Shown here: one piece after another, positions 26,655-35,432 of the stretch
Layout: each line of letters begins with the position of its first letter
Position numbering within the stretch: position 1 is the stretch's first letter
DNA from: Chitinophaga nivalis
GTDB lineage: Bacteria; Bacteroidota; Bacteroidia; Chitinophagales; Chitinophagaceae
Direction of reading: 5' to 3'
Length of the DNA: 64,000 nucleotides
Assembly: GCF_025989125.1 (NCBI RefSeq)
Contig: NZ_JAPDNR010000001.1
Coordinates: 4,508,301 to 4,572,300 of the forward strand
Notes under the pieces: model-generated
Database searches by the model: none
The model's input: only the letters and a program-made list of their open reading frames with translations
What the model was told of the DNA's origin: nothing
Translations under genes and position numbers: made by a program

Positions 26655-27848
26655 ATGTCAACACTTTCCTCCAACCGTATAGCTTCCCTGGATATATTAC
26701 GTGGCCTTGTGATGATACTGATGACCCTGGACCATGTCCGCGATTTTTTCCATGAAACAGCATTGAAGGCAGACCCGATGGACCCGGCGGGTACTACGCT
26801 GGCGTTATATTTTACCCGGTGGATGACGCATTTCTGTGCGCCTGCCTTTGTATTGCTGGCAGGGGTATCGGCTTATCTGGGAGCGCAGTTCCGCCCACCG
26901 AAAGAGGCCGCGTTACTCCTGATCAAACGCGGTATCTGGCTGATCATCGCTGAAATATTGATCGTTACCCTGGGTATCAGCTTCGATCCGTTTTACCGTA
27001 CGATTATTCTGCAGGTGATATGGGCGATTGGCTGGAGTATGATTTTACTGGGATTACTGATACGTACCTCCTTTCGCGTGATACTGGTCACCGGCATCAT
27101 ACTGGTGGCAGGACACAATCTGCTGGATATGGCACAGTTGCCGGACAGGTCTACCGCAACAGGTATCGCATGGCAGGTACTGCTGACTTCTCCCGGTACC
27201 CAGTATGCCTGGGATACCATACACCGGATCAATGTAATTTATGCCATCCTGCCCTGGACCGGCATTATGTTGCTGGGCTATTGTCTTGGCGTATTTTACA
27301 AAAAAGGAGCAGACCCGGAAAACAGAAAATGGATACTGCTGTATACCGGTACTGCTTTAACGGTGTTGTTTGTGATCCTGCGGGTAATCAATGTATATGG
27401 TAACCCAACGCCCTGGCACCCGCAACAGGGCTGGACCCGCGACGTGCTGGCATTCCTGAATACCAGTAAATACCCGCCTTCTTTGCAATATACCTGTATG
27501 ACGCTGGGCCCCGTATTGCTGGCTTTATTGCTGCTGGAAAAGGCCCGGTCACCATGGGCGCGGTGGGTAGCTGTATTCGGTAGTGTACCTTTCTTTTATT
27601 ACGTGCTGCACTTTTTTGTGTTGCATGCCTGTCTGGCCATCGTATATCTGCTGGCCGGTTATCCGGTGGCAGCCTACTATAATCCTGCCATGTACCTGCC
27701 TTTCTGTTTCCGGCCCATCAACTTTGGCTACAGCCTGCCGGTAGTATACCTGATCTGGATATCAGCCGTGATCGCATTATATTTTCCTACGCGGTGGTTT
27801 GCCCGTTATAAACAATCGCACCGGCAGTGGTGGCTGAAATATGTATAA
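26655..27848 (+). CDS. DUF1624 / HGSNAT-like membrane acyltransferase
   Basis: A 397-residue polytopic protein with about 10 hydrophobic helices. It begins with RIASLDILRGLVMILMTLDHVRDFF, the signature of the DUF1624/heparan-alpha-glucosaminide N-acetyltransferase catalytic family, in which the membrane His in LDHVRDF is the candidate acetyl carrier. A second block (FCAPAFVLLAGVSAYLGAQ) is also typical. It likely transfers an acetyl group to a sugar or polymer across the inner membrane; the acceptor is unknown. Confidence 0.82.
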   Translation: MSTLSSNRIASLDILRGLVMILMTLDHVRDFFHETALKADPMDPAGTTLALYFTRWMTHFCAPAFVLLAGVSAYLGAQFRPPKEAALLLIKRGIWLIIAEILIVTLGISFDPFYRTIILQVIWAIGWSMILLGLLIRTSFRVILVTGIILVAGHNLLDMAQLPDRSTATGIAWQVLLTSPGTQYAWDTIHRINVIYAILPWTGIMLLGYCLGVFYKKGADPENRKWILLYTGTALTVLFVILRVINVYGNPTPWHPQQGWTRDVLAFLNTSKYPPSLQYTCMTLGPVLLALLLLEKARSPWARWVAVFGSVPFFYYVLHFFVLHACLAIVYLLAGYPVAAYYNPAMYLPFCFRPINFGYSLPVVYLIWISAVIALYFPTRWFARYKQSHRQWWLKYV

Positions 27849-27929
27849 ACCTCCGGCGATAACAGCCAGGAGGAACAATCGCAGCAGAATGGGTGTTATT
27901 AGGTTATCACCTCTTTAAAATTACCTGCG

Positions 27930-28508
27930 ATGAAAAATCTGATCTTACTGCTCATATGTATAATGGCAGCCACTATGGAGATCCAAGCCCAGGATGCCAT
28001 GTATGCAGACCGGAATGAAAAATGGGAAGCCAGAAAAGCCCGGCATGCCAAAAAAATCTCCCTGAAAGCATTAAAGGGAGAAACCGTCAACGAGGCTACC
28101 CGGCAACGGTTTGAAGCCGACTTCCAGCCTGCTACCGATGTGGTATGGCAGCGCACCGCTCACTTTGATGAAGTAGCCTTCACCAATGGAGAAGGCAAAA
28201 AGCTAAAGGCCTACTACGATGGCGATGGCCAGCTGGTAGGCACTACCCGTGCCGCATCTTTTAGTGAACTGCCACCGGCAGCCCAACAGGAGATAGCCAG
28301 GCATCATACCGATTACGCCAATGCCCCCGTAATTTTTTTCGATGACAATGAAACCAATGATACCGATATGATCCTGTATGGGGCGCAGTTTGACGATGCA
28401 GATAATTACTTTGTTGAATTAAAAGACAAACGGGGTCGCCCGATCGTATTACAGGTGAATAAGCAGGGTGAAGTCGCGTTTTTTGCCAACATACCACAAG
28501 CCCGGTAA
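27930..28508 (+). CDS. PepSY-like / DUF2874-type secreted protein
   Basis: A 192-residue protein with a signal peptide (MKNLILLLICIMAATMEIQAQ). The segment RFEADFQPATDVVWQRTAHFDEV followed by AYYDGDGQLVGTTR matches the 'F...FP.a..V.W' motif of PepSY-like/BLIP proteins of Bacteroidota. A second, weaker copy of the fold may occupy the C-terminal half. It is probably periplasmic, with unknown function. It lies 81 bases after the DUF1624 gene and about 200 bases before the TonB receptor. Confidence 0.7.
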   Translation: MKNLILLLICIMAATMEIQAQDAMYADRNEKWEARKARHAKKISLKALKGETVNEATRQRFEADFQPATDVVWQRTAHFDEVAFTNGEGKKLKAYYDGDGQLVGTTRAASFSELPPAAQQEIARHHTDYANAPVIFFDDNETNDTDMILYGAQFDDADNYFVELKDKRGRPIVLQVNKQGEVAFFANIPQAR

Positions 28509-28710
28509 TAAAAACCCATATGGACAACCATTATACCTGCTGTGACCGATTGTGTTGCAAGACAGGTTGGATGTAGTGTAGTCGCCCGGGTGCCAGTGTC
28601 TGCTTGAGTTTCCTGGCGTCGTAATATTCCGGATTGCGTAAATATTTTTCCTGATCGGATAGCTGACCGCAGTAGCGATATATCAATTTTGCGGAAAACA
28701 GGACAGATCT

Positions 28711-31146
28711 ATGAGCAAACACGCCGGCCTGATGATGATTTTATCATTCTTTTTTCTCCTCCCTTATACACTCTTTGCAGCAGATGAACAGAACGGTGTC
28801 ATCAAAGGTAAACTGGTGACTACAGACGGTAAAGCCGCTGCAGATGTGGTGGTATTACTGAAAGAAACCAATGAAACCACCGTATCGGATGCAGATGGCA
28901 CCTTTGTATTTGAACAGGTAAAACCAGGTACCTATCAGCTGGAAGTAACGCTGATGGGGTATAATACCGTTACGGAACAGGTAACGGTACAAACAGGTAA
29001 AACCACGCAGGTAAAGCTGAAACTGGATGTCAGCAGTAAAGCCCTGAAAGAAGTGGTGATTACCGGCAGCCATAATAAGCTCATTAAAACCACATCGCAG
29101 GATGTGGCAAAGATGCCCATTAAAAACCTCGAAAATCCGCAGGTATACAGTACCATCACCAAAGACCTGTTGCAGCAGCAACTGGTGTTTTCTGTAGACG
29201 ACGCGCTGAGAAATGCACCCGGCCTGGCCAGAATGTGGGATGCTACCGGCCGCGGAGGCGATGGCGGCGGCTATTACAACATGCGGGGCTTCATCGTACA
29301 GAGTAAACTGCGCAACGGGCTGGCCGGCAACGTAACGGCCAAAATAGATGCCTATAACCTCGAGAGCGTGGAAGTGATTAAAGGACCTTCTGCCACTTTA
29401 TTCGGTAATAACCTTACTTCCTATGGTGGCCTCATTAACCGGGTGACCAAAAAGCCTTACGATCATTTTGGCGGAGAGGTTTCCTATGCGATGGGTAGTT
29501 ATGGTTTTAACCGCGTCAGTGCGGATGTAAATACGCCGCTCGATAAAGCCAATGATGTACTGTTACGGGTAAATACGGCCTACAATTATGAAGGTAGTTT
29601 CCGCGACAACGGGTTTAATAAAAACTTTAGTTTCTCTCCCAGCTTATCTTATCGGATTAATGACCGGTTGTCTTTCCTCTTTGACGCCGAATTTTCTACC
29701 GGACAGAATACCGGCCTGGGTGTTTATTTCTTTCCGTTTAACCAGCGCGTGGCCGCTCTCGGAACAGACCGCGCAGATAAACTCTCCATCGACTACAAGC
29801 GTTCCTATGCCAGCAATGATCTGTATCAGACCGCCCGCAATACGAACCTGTATGGGATGATGACCTACAAAATAAATGAGCAGTGGAAGATGAGCACGCA
29901 CATAGCGGCTACGAACAGTTATTCGGATGGTCCTTCTCCTTATTTCTACCTGCTGTCTGATGAAGCAGCCACCGGTGTGAAAGGAGCGGTAGGCAATAAT
30001 TACATCTCCCGCAATGACCAGTTTACAAAAGACAGCCGCGATAACATCATAGAGATACAACATAATTTCAACGGCGATTTTAAAATCGGTAACCTGAGAA
30101 ACCGTTTTGTCGGAGGCCTGGATTTCTTCCAGCAAAAATCCAATCAGTTTTTTGGCGGCGGCGCTTACGATACCATCCGTACTACCGGCACTATTCCCGG
30201 CTATGGTAACTTCAACCGCCGTAACCTGGATACACTCTACAATAATCACGGTTACGCCTCTACGTACCCGATACGCCTGATGACCAATACCTACAGCGCC
30301 TATGTATCGGACTTGCTGAATATCACAGATAACCTGATGGTACTGGCCGCCCTGCGTATTGACTATTTTGATAACAAGGGCAACTTTAATGAAGCGGCAG
30401 GTACTTACCAGGGTGGTTATCAGCAAACAGCGCTCTCGCCTAAATTTGGTATCATTTACCAGCCGGTAAAAGAAAAAGTGTCGTTGTTTGCCAATTACCA
30501 GAATGGTTTCTCCAATAAAACCGGCGCCGATAAGAATGGTAATGGCTTTAAACCAGAGCAGGCCAACCAGATAGAAGGTGGGGTAAAACTATTATTACTC
30601 GATGGTAAAATTACCAGTACCATCAGTGTCTATAACATCAAAGTAAAAAACATCGTCCGGGCAGATCCTTCCGCACCAAACTTCTCTATCCAGAATGGTA
30701 CACAGGTGAGCAAGGGCGCGGAAGTGGAAATCATAGCCAACCCGGTGCGTGGCCTGAACATCGTGGCCGGTTATGCCTATAATGATGCCACCTTTGTAGA
30801 GGGCGAAGCCAGTGTAACCGGATTACGTCCGTCTACCGCAGGCTCGCCAACGATGGCTAATCTGTGGGTGAGTTACCGCATTTCAACCGGTGTCGCCAGA
30901 GGGCTGGGGATTGGCTTTGGCGGGAATTATGCCAGCGATAACAAAGTCGTGAATGACCATGCCCTGGGCGCCTTCATCTTGCCGGCTTATACCGTCCTGA
31001 ATGGCAGTATCTTTTATGAGCAGGCCCGTTTCCGCTTCGGTCTGAAAATGGATAACATCACCAACAAAAAATACTGGATCGGCTATACGACCGTAAATCC
31101 GCAGCCGCTGAGAAGCGTTACCGGCAGTATTGCCTTTAAATTTTAA
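28711..31146 (+). CDS. TonB-dependent siderophore receptor
   Basis: An 811-residue outer-membrane receptor. A signal peptide (ending TLFAADE, about residue 25) is followed by a carboxypeptidase-like regulatory domain (about 30-115; VIKGKLVTTDGKAAADVVVLL), a plug domain (about 135-240) with YYNMRGFIVQ and EVIKGPSATLFGNN, and a 22-strand barrel ending GSIAFKF with a terminal Phe. The plug and MRGF motif match FhuA-like siderophore receptors. It imports an iron-siderophore with TonB energy. The AhpD-like gene 51 bases downstream on the same strand may be co-transcribed. Confidence 0.9.
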   Translation: MSKHAGLMMILSFFFLLPYTLFAADEQNGVIKGKLVTTDGKAAADVVVLLKETNETTVSDADGTFVFEQVKPGTYQLEVTLMGYNTVTEQVTVQTGKTTQVKLKLDVSSKALKEVVITGSHNKLIKTTSQDVAKMPIKNLENPQVYSTITKDLLQQQLVFSVDDALRNAPGLARMWDATGRGGDGGGYYNMRGFIVQSKLRNGLAGNVTAKIDAYNLESVEVIKGPSATLFGNNLTSYGGLINRVTKKPYDHFGGEVSYAMGSYGFNRVSADVNTPLDKANDVLLRVNTAYNYEGSFRDNGFNKNFSFSPSLSYRINDRLSFLFDAEFSTGQNTGLGVYFFPFNQRVAALGTDRADKLSIDYKRSYASNDLYQTARNTNLYGMMTYKINEQWKMSTHIAATNSYSDGPSPYFYLLSDEAATGVKGAVGNNYISRNDQFTKDSRDNIIEIQHNFNGDFKIGNLRNRFVGGLDFFQQKSNQFFGGGAYDTIRTTGTIPGYGNFNRRNLDTLYNNHGYASTYPIRLMTNTYSAYVSDLLNITDNLMVLAALRIDYFDNKGNFNEAAGTYQGGYQQTALSPKFGIIYQPVKEKVSLFANYQNGFSNKTGADKNGNGFKPEQANQIEGGVKLLLLDGKITSTISVYNIKVKNIVRADPSAPNFSIQNGTQVSKGAEVEIIANPVRGLNIVAGYAYNDATFVEGEASVTGLRPSTAGSPTMANLWVSYRISTGVARGLGIGFGGNYASDNKVVNDHALGAFILPAYTVLNGSIFYEQARFRFGLKMDNITNKKYWIGYTTVNPQPLRSVTGSIAFKF

Positions 31147-31197
31147 AAACAGCGGGTGATAAAATAATGGGTGAGGTATTAATAAGAAACACTTTTT

Positions 31198-31536
31198 ATG
31201 ATGACTCACTTTTCAGATCCATCCGACAAACAATTTGCGAAAGACATTATCCAGGGCGCACCGCAGCAAAGTAAGAGCTGGCTGGCTTTTGACCACGCCG
31301 TGATGGAAACGCCTTCGGCCATTCCACAGAAATACAAGGAGCTGATAGCGATCGGTATTGCACTTACGACCCAGTGTCCCTATTGTATTGATAAGCATGT
31401 ACAACAGGCGCGCCAGCAGGGAATGACGGAAGCAGAATTGTCGGAAACGATTATGATTGCTGCTGCTTTACGTTCCGGCGCGGCCATTGGATATGGCTTG
31501 CTGGCCACAAAAATATATAGGAAGGAGGGGCTTTAA
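31198..31536 (+). CDS. Carboxymuconolactone decarboxylase / AhpD-like protein
   Basis: A 112-residue all-helical protein with the CxxC-x3-H motif CPYCIDKH of the AhpD-like peroxidase subfamily. The family transfers electrons to peroxiredoxins or acts as a small alkylhydroperoxidase. Here it lies directly behind a siderophore receptor, which would fit defence against iron-driven peroxide chemistry (inference). Its last four bases overlap the end of the convergent sigma-factor gene. Confidence 0.85.
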   Translation: MMTHFSDPSDKQFAKDIIQGAPQQSKSWLAFDHAVMETPSAIPQKYKELIAIGIALTTQCPYCIDKHVQQARQQGMTEAELSETIMIAAALRSGAAIGYGLLATKIYRKEGL

Positions 31537-32036
31537 GCCCCTTTTTCTGTGCTCACCTTTTTCAACTGCTGCAGGCATTTATATTTCTGGTTGTCTGCCG
31601 TATGCCGGTTCTTCCAACCCATTTGCTGCATCAGTTTTTGCATGGGCACCTGATAAAAGAAAAGGGCTTTCAGCAGGCGGCGGCAATGACGGGTAATGCG
31701 TTGCAACCAACCAGATACCTGTTCTTCGGGCGGCATCTCCTGCTTTATTTCTACGGCAACCGGCAGTGTAACCAGTTCCGTTTCCGGCAATTCGTGCCGG
31801 CGTTGCCGTAACTGTTTTAACCACGAGTTCCGGGCAATGGCGTACAAATAAGTGTGCGGAGAGGCCGTCAATTGAAAATCCGGCGTGGCCAGCTTTTGCG
31901 AGAATACGGATATGGCATCCTGAAAAACATCTTCTGCATCTTCCCGGCTGCCGCCATTCCGTAATATAAAGGCGGTTACCGTAGGAAAACACGTGTCATA
32001 GAGTGATTGCAAGGGAAGAGATCGCGGGTCTTTCAT
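31533..32036 (-). CDS. ECF-type sigma-70 family factor
   Basis: A 167-residue protein with sigma region 2 (about 10-80; SREDAEDVFQDAISVF and TYLYAIARNSWLKQLRQRR) and region 4 (about 115-160; MQKLMQQMGWKNRHTADNQKYK as a divergent HTH). The region 2/4 arrangement and length are those of ECF factors. No anti-sigma gene is adjacent. It is tail-to-tail with the AhpD-like gene, and the stop codons overlap. Confidence 0.8.
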   Translation of the reverse strand: MKDPRSLPLQSLYDTCFPTVTAFILRNGGSREDAEDVFQDAISVFSQKLATPDFQLTASPHTYLYAIARNSWLKQLRQRRHELPETELVTLPVAVEIKQEMPPEEQVSGWLQRITRHCRRLLKALFFYQVPMQKLMQQMGWKNRHTADNQKYKCLQQLKKVSTEKGA

Positions 32037-32119
32037 ACCGGGAATTTACAAATTAAGTCTTATTACCGCGCAGACAAACCTGAAAAAAAACCGCTATTGG
32101 TAGCAGTTCTTTTTCAGGT

Positions 32120-33343
32120 TTATTTATGAAGCCATGCGTAACGCCGGATGTTGATACCGTAGCTCCGGGCAAATATATAGATAGCTACAAGCCCGATAAT
32201 ACCCGCCATACATACGGTCAGCCGCGGTCCGGCATACTGTGCCACGATGCCGGTCACCAGGCTGCCAACGGGAATCATACCCTGATAAGCCATGATGTAG
32301 TAACTGATCACACGTGCCCGCATTTTGGGATGGGCATGTGTTTGTATATAGGTATTGATGGAAGATGTCTGTGCCATCATACCGATGCCGGAAAAGGTCA
32401 TAAACAGGAGGGCGGCCGGCAGCCAGGTGGCATAGGCCAGTAACAGCAGGCTGCCGCCAAAGATAAGACTGGCGGTAATCATAATCCGGATCATATCTTT
32501 TTCGCCTTTCAGCTGCGCCATATAAACGGTGGCAAAAACAGCGCCCAGCCCGGCGGCACTTTCAAACCAGCTAAACGTAGTGGCGTTCCCGTTAAACAGG
32601 TCTTTGGCAAAAACCGGCATGAGCGTGTTGAAGGGCATGACAAACAAACTACTGGCCGCCAGCATGAGTAACAAAGAGGCGAGGTGTTTGTCGGCAGCAA
32701 CATATTGAAATCCTTCCTTTAATTCCGTCCAGATACTGTTTTCCGTGATGATCACCGGCTGTGGCGCCGGGCGCATGAGAAAAAGGGAAATCATCACGGG
32801 AATATAGCTGAGGAAGTTGCCCAGAAAACAAACATCCTCGCCAAAGGTACTGAGGATAATGCCTGCCAGCGCCGGTCCGGCAATGCGGGCAATATTTCCT
32901 ACCGTGGAGTTGAGGGCAATGGCGTTGGGCAGATCATTTTTATCGGTCACCATTTCCAGGATCATGGACTGCCGGCAGGTGACGTCAAAAGCATTAATGA
33001 TGCCCTGTATCAGCGTAAGCATAATGATAGCCGGAACATTATATACCCGGCAAAGCAACATGATGGCCAAAGCGGCGGCTTGTAGCATGGCTATGACCTG
33101 GGTCACGATCATGATGCGGTAACGGTTATGCCGGTCGATGTAGCTGCCGGCAAAAGGCGATAATACCAGGGAGGGAATCAGGCTGACGAAACTGGTGATC
33201 CCCAGCAGGAGGGCGGAATTGGTTAGCCGGTATACCAGCCAGCATACAGCTGTTTTTTGTATCCAGCTACCCAGGAAGGAAATGGATTGGCCGGCAAAGA
33301 AGAGCCGGAAGTTGCGGGATTTTAATGCGCGAAAAACATTCAT
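32120..33343 (-). CDS. MFS transporter, EntS-like (MFS_3)
   Basis: A 407-residue protein with 12 hydrophobic helices. It begins with FRALKSRNFRLFFAGQSISFLG, the usual start of MFS_3 exporters related to enterobactin exporter EntS. The loop 2/3 motif is recognisable in FAGSYIDRHNRYRIMI. It exports a small molecule across the inner membrane; the substrate is unknown. It is divergent from a LysR-type gene (129-base gap), the likely regulator. Confidence 0.85.
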   Translation of the reverse strand: MNVFRALKSRNFRLFFAGQSISFLGSWIQKTAVCWLVYRLTNSALLLGITSFVSLIPSLVLSPFAGSYIDRHNRYRIMIVTQVIAMLQAAALAIMLLCRVYNVPAIIMLTLIQGIINAFDVTCRQSMILEMVTDKNDLPNAIALNSTVGNIARIAGPALAGIILSTFGEDVCFLGNFLSYIPVMISLFLMRPAPQPVIITENSIWTELKEGFQYVAADKHLASLLLMLAASSLFVMPFNTLMPVFAKDLFNGNATTFSWFESAAGLGAVFATVYMAQLKGEKDMIRIMITASLIFGGSLLLLAYATWLPAALLFMTFSGIGMMAQTSSINTYIQTHAHPKMRARVISYYIMAYQGMIPVGSLVTGIVAQYAGPRLTVCMAGIIGLVAIYIFARSYGINIRRYAWLHK

Positions 33344-33417
33344 CTGTCAAATATTTAGAAAGGCCTGTCGCCTTTATGGAGCATGGTTAATGATGGTGCA
33401 AATTTCACACATTGGGG

Positions 33418-33425
33418 TATATTTG
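33418..33425 (+). promoter_or_regulatory. Bacteroidota -7 box of the LysR gene
   Basis: TATATTTG matches TAnnTTTG, 48 bases before the LysR start and within the MFS/LysR divergent region. I did not find a convincing -33 TTG at the ideal distance. Confidence 0.4.
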
Positions 33426-33472
33426 TAAAATAGATTGTTTTAATGATATTCATTGGTAAAAACGATTGATGT

Positions 33473-34354
33473 ATGGAGCTCCGTCAACTCACCTATTTCA
33501 TAAAAGCAGCCGAAACGGCTCATTTTACGGCGGCAGCAGCGGCAGTATATATTACGCAGTCTACGTTGTCGCAGCAAATCAAGCAACTGGAAAATGAACT
33601 GGGGATGCTGTTGTTCGACCGGGTAGGCAAACAGGTAAGGCTCACGGAAGCGGGCCGCGTTTTTTTATTACACGCCCGCCAGATATTACTGGAAGTGGAA
33701 AAGGGAAAACAAGCGATTCAGGACCTGCAACAACTGTTGAGCGGTGAGTTACGTATAGGCGTTACCTATGCCTTCACCTCGTTGCTGCTGCCAGCTCTGA
33801 CAGCTTTCTCCGGAAAGTATCCCGGCATTAAAATCTATGTGGAGTACGGCACTACGGAAGACCTGGAACGTAAGTTACGTTCATCGGAACTGGATTTTAT
33901 CCTGGCCTTTCACGAGGGAGCGCCTTATAAAGACCTGGCTATGCGACCGCTGTTTACCGCCAAAATAGTTATGGCGGTTTCGACCAAACATAAGCTGGCC
34001 GGTCTGCCACGGGTGAACCTGAAAATGCTGCATGGGATGGAACTGATCCTGGCATCGAAGGGGTTTAGTTCCCGCGACTTCCTGGATGAAATTCTCCTGC
34101 GGCATAAAATCCATCCGGTCATAAAAATAGAGCTGAATGATGTACACTCGTTGTTATCCCTGGTAGAAAAGGGACAATGGGTTACGCTGCTCAATGAGCA
34201 GGCATTGACGGGATGGAAAAACCTGGTAGCGATACCGATAGAAGGAAGGGAGCTATTACGCCATGCAGCTGTTCTATGGCAGAAAGATACTTACCGCAAA
34301 AAGGCGGCGGATTTGTTTGAGCAGGAATTGCTGAAAAATATCCGGCACGTGTAG
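33473..34354 (+). CDS. LysR family transcriptional regulator
   Basis: A 293-residue protein with the N-terminal winged HTH (about 1-60; FTAAAAAVYITQSTLSQQIK then LFDRVGKQVRLTEAG) and a LysR substrate-binding domain (about 90-290; GELRIGVTYAFTSLLLPAL). CynR/CbbR-type regulators share this arrangement. It is divergent from the MFS exporter, so a role in inducing that exporter with its substrate is plausible. Confidence 0.9.
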   Translation: MELRQLTYFIKAAETAHFTAAAAAVYITQSTLSQQIKQLENELGMLLFDRVGKQVRLTEAGRVFLLHARQILLEVEKGKQAIQDLQQLLSGELRIGVTYAFTSLLLPALTAFSGKYPGIKIYVEYGTTEDLERKLRSSELDFILAFHEGAPYKDLAMRPLFTAKIVMAVSTKHKLAGLPRVNLKMLHGMELILASKGFSSRDFLDEILLRHKIHPVIKIELNDVHSLLSLVEKGQWVTLLNEQALTGWKNLVAIPIEGRELLRHAAVLWQKDTYRKKAADLFEQELLKNIRHV

Positions 34355-34375
34355 CCGGTATCCGGTAGGGGAAAA

Positions 34376-34410
34376 TGTCACGCAGCAGCAGCCAGTGCTG
34401 CCGCATGACA
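34376..34410 (-). terminator. Hairpin between LysR and AraC-like genes
   Basis: TGTCA (34376-34380) pairs with TGACA (34406-34410), with an inner GCAGC/GCTGC stem. Read on the minus strand it is followed by TTTTCC, so it probably terminates the AraC-like gene. Confidence 0.5.
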
Positions 34411-34417
34411 ACCGGGG

Positions 34418-35398
34418 TTATTGTTCGTTGCGCAATGCAGCCGTATGGCAGTTGTAATAAGTTTCAAAGTCCTGTTGGAGCTGCGCAGCGGAAGGATAAC
34501 CCACCATTTTCGCGATCTGGGATAAGGTAATCCGGGTCGTCACCAGCCACTCAAAGACATGCGCCATTTTCTCCTGTAACACCAATTCTTCCAGGGAGAT
34601 GTTAAACTCCTGTTCAAAGGGCCCTTTGAGCAGATCTCTGTGAATACCAAATTCCAGGCAAAGGCTCGCCGGCGTATGGGGCTGATCCAGTTTATTGACG
34701 ATGTAGGTGAGTATATTATTAAGCTGGCTGTGTTGCGTTTGGTTCATCATGATAGGAGCAGGGGCGGTCAGTTGCCGGGTATAATTGGCAAAGAAATCCA
34801 CCGCATTGCGCCGGTAAAAAAGATCACCGGTACTACCAATATGCCGGCTGCTGAGTATCCGGTCTCTTATCAGACGGCTCACTGCATTCATTTTGAACGG
34901 AACGGTGTGCAGCGGTGCTGTAACATCGCCGATGTGCATATCTGCCAATGGTTTGAACACCGGAAATTCTTTTGCGAGTACAGGGAGGTAGGAGGGCCTG
35001 AGATTAATATGGAAACTCATGGCATACTCCTGGTTGGGCCGGGCGGCATGTTTGACCGGCATGACGTTAAACATACTCACTTCTTCATGGCGGAGCATCA
35101 GTTTCGTGCCTTCATGCAGTTCTACCGGAATGGTGTCGGATACATGGAGGGCGATGACCTGTTCCACGGCAAAGGGTTCTACCAATACGCCGGGTGCTAC
35201 TTTGATAATATGCAGGTAGATAATAAGACCTCCGGTATCTATTTGTTGATCCAGAATGAGGCCATTGGCGTCTTCGGAGTAAAAGTACCGGGCATGTTGG
35301 ATCAGCATTGGGTGAAAAGCCGGTGGAATTTTTTCATACGTGGTATAGCTCTTGTCTTTTCTTTCGATGTACAAGATCTTAGAAGGAGGCTGCTTCAT
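34418..35398 (-). CDS. AraC-like helix-turn-helix protein
   Basis: A 326-residue protein. The N-terminal two thirds have no clear family but contain beta-rich blocks that could form a sensing domain. The C-terminal 110 residues resemble AraC HTH pairs: HTPASLCLEFGIHRDLLKGPFEQ and ITLSQIAKMVGYPSAAQLQQDF, ending near YYNCHTAALR. The first HTH is degenerate. It is 34 bases downstream of fecR on the same strand, in the place where susC normally lies in Bacteroidota sigma/anti-sigma loci, so it may belong to that transcription unit. Confidence 0.65.
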   Translation of the reverse strand: MKQPPSKILYIERKDKSYTTYEKIPPAFHPMLIQHARYFYSEDANGLILDQQIDTGGLIIYLHIIKVAPGVLVEPFAVEQVIALHVSDTIPVELHEGTKLMLRHEEVSMFNVMPVKHAARPNQEYAMSFHINLRPSYLPVLAKEFPVFKPLADMHIGDVTAPLHTVPFKMNAVSRLIRDRILSSRHIGSTGDLFYRRNAVDFFANYTRQLTAPAPIMMNQTQHSQLNNILTYIVNKLDQPHTPASLCLEFGIHRDLLKGPFEQEFNISLEELVLQEKMAHVFEWLVTTRITLSQIAKMVGYPSAAQLQQDFETYYNCHTAALRNEQ

Positions 35399-35432
35399 GG
35401 TTTAATTACATCGTTTTATTAGGTTGATAAAT

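Noticed and set aside
29644..30426. A 260-codon minus-strand frame opposite the TonB receptor barrel
   Set aside because: The receptor barrel on the + strand is well supported and the antisense product looks like random sequence.
34640..35422. A 260-codon + strand frame opposite the AraC-like gene
   Set aside because: The minus strand carries HTH-like motifs and a start and stop that fit the neighbours; the + frame has neither.
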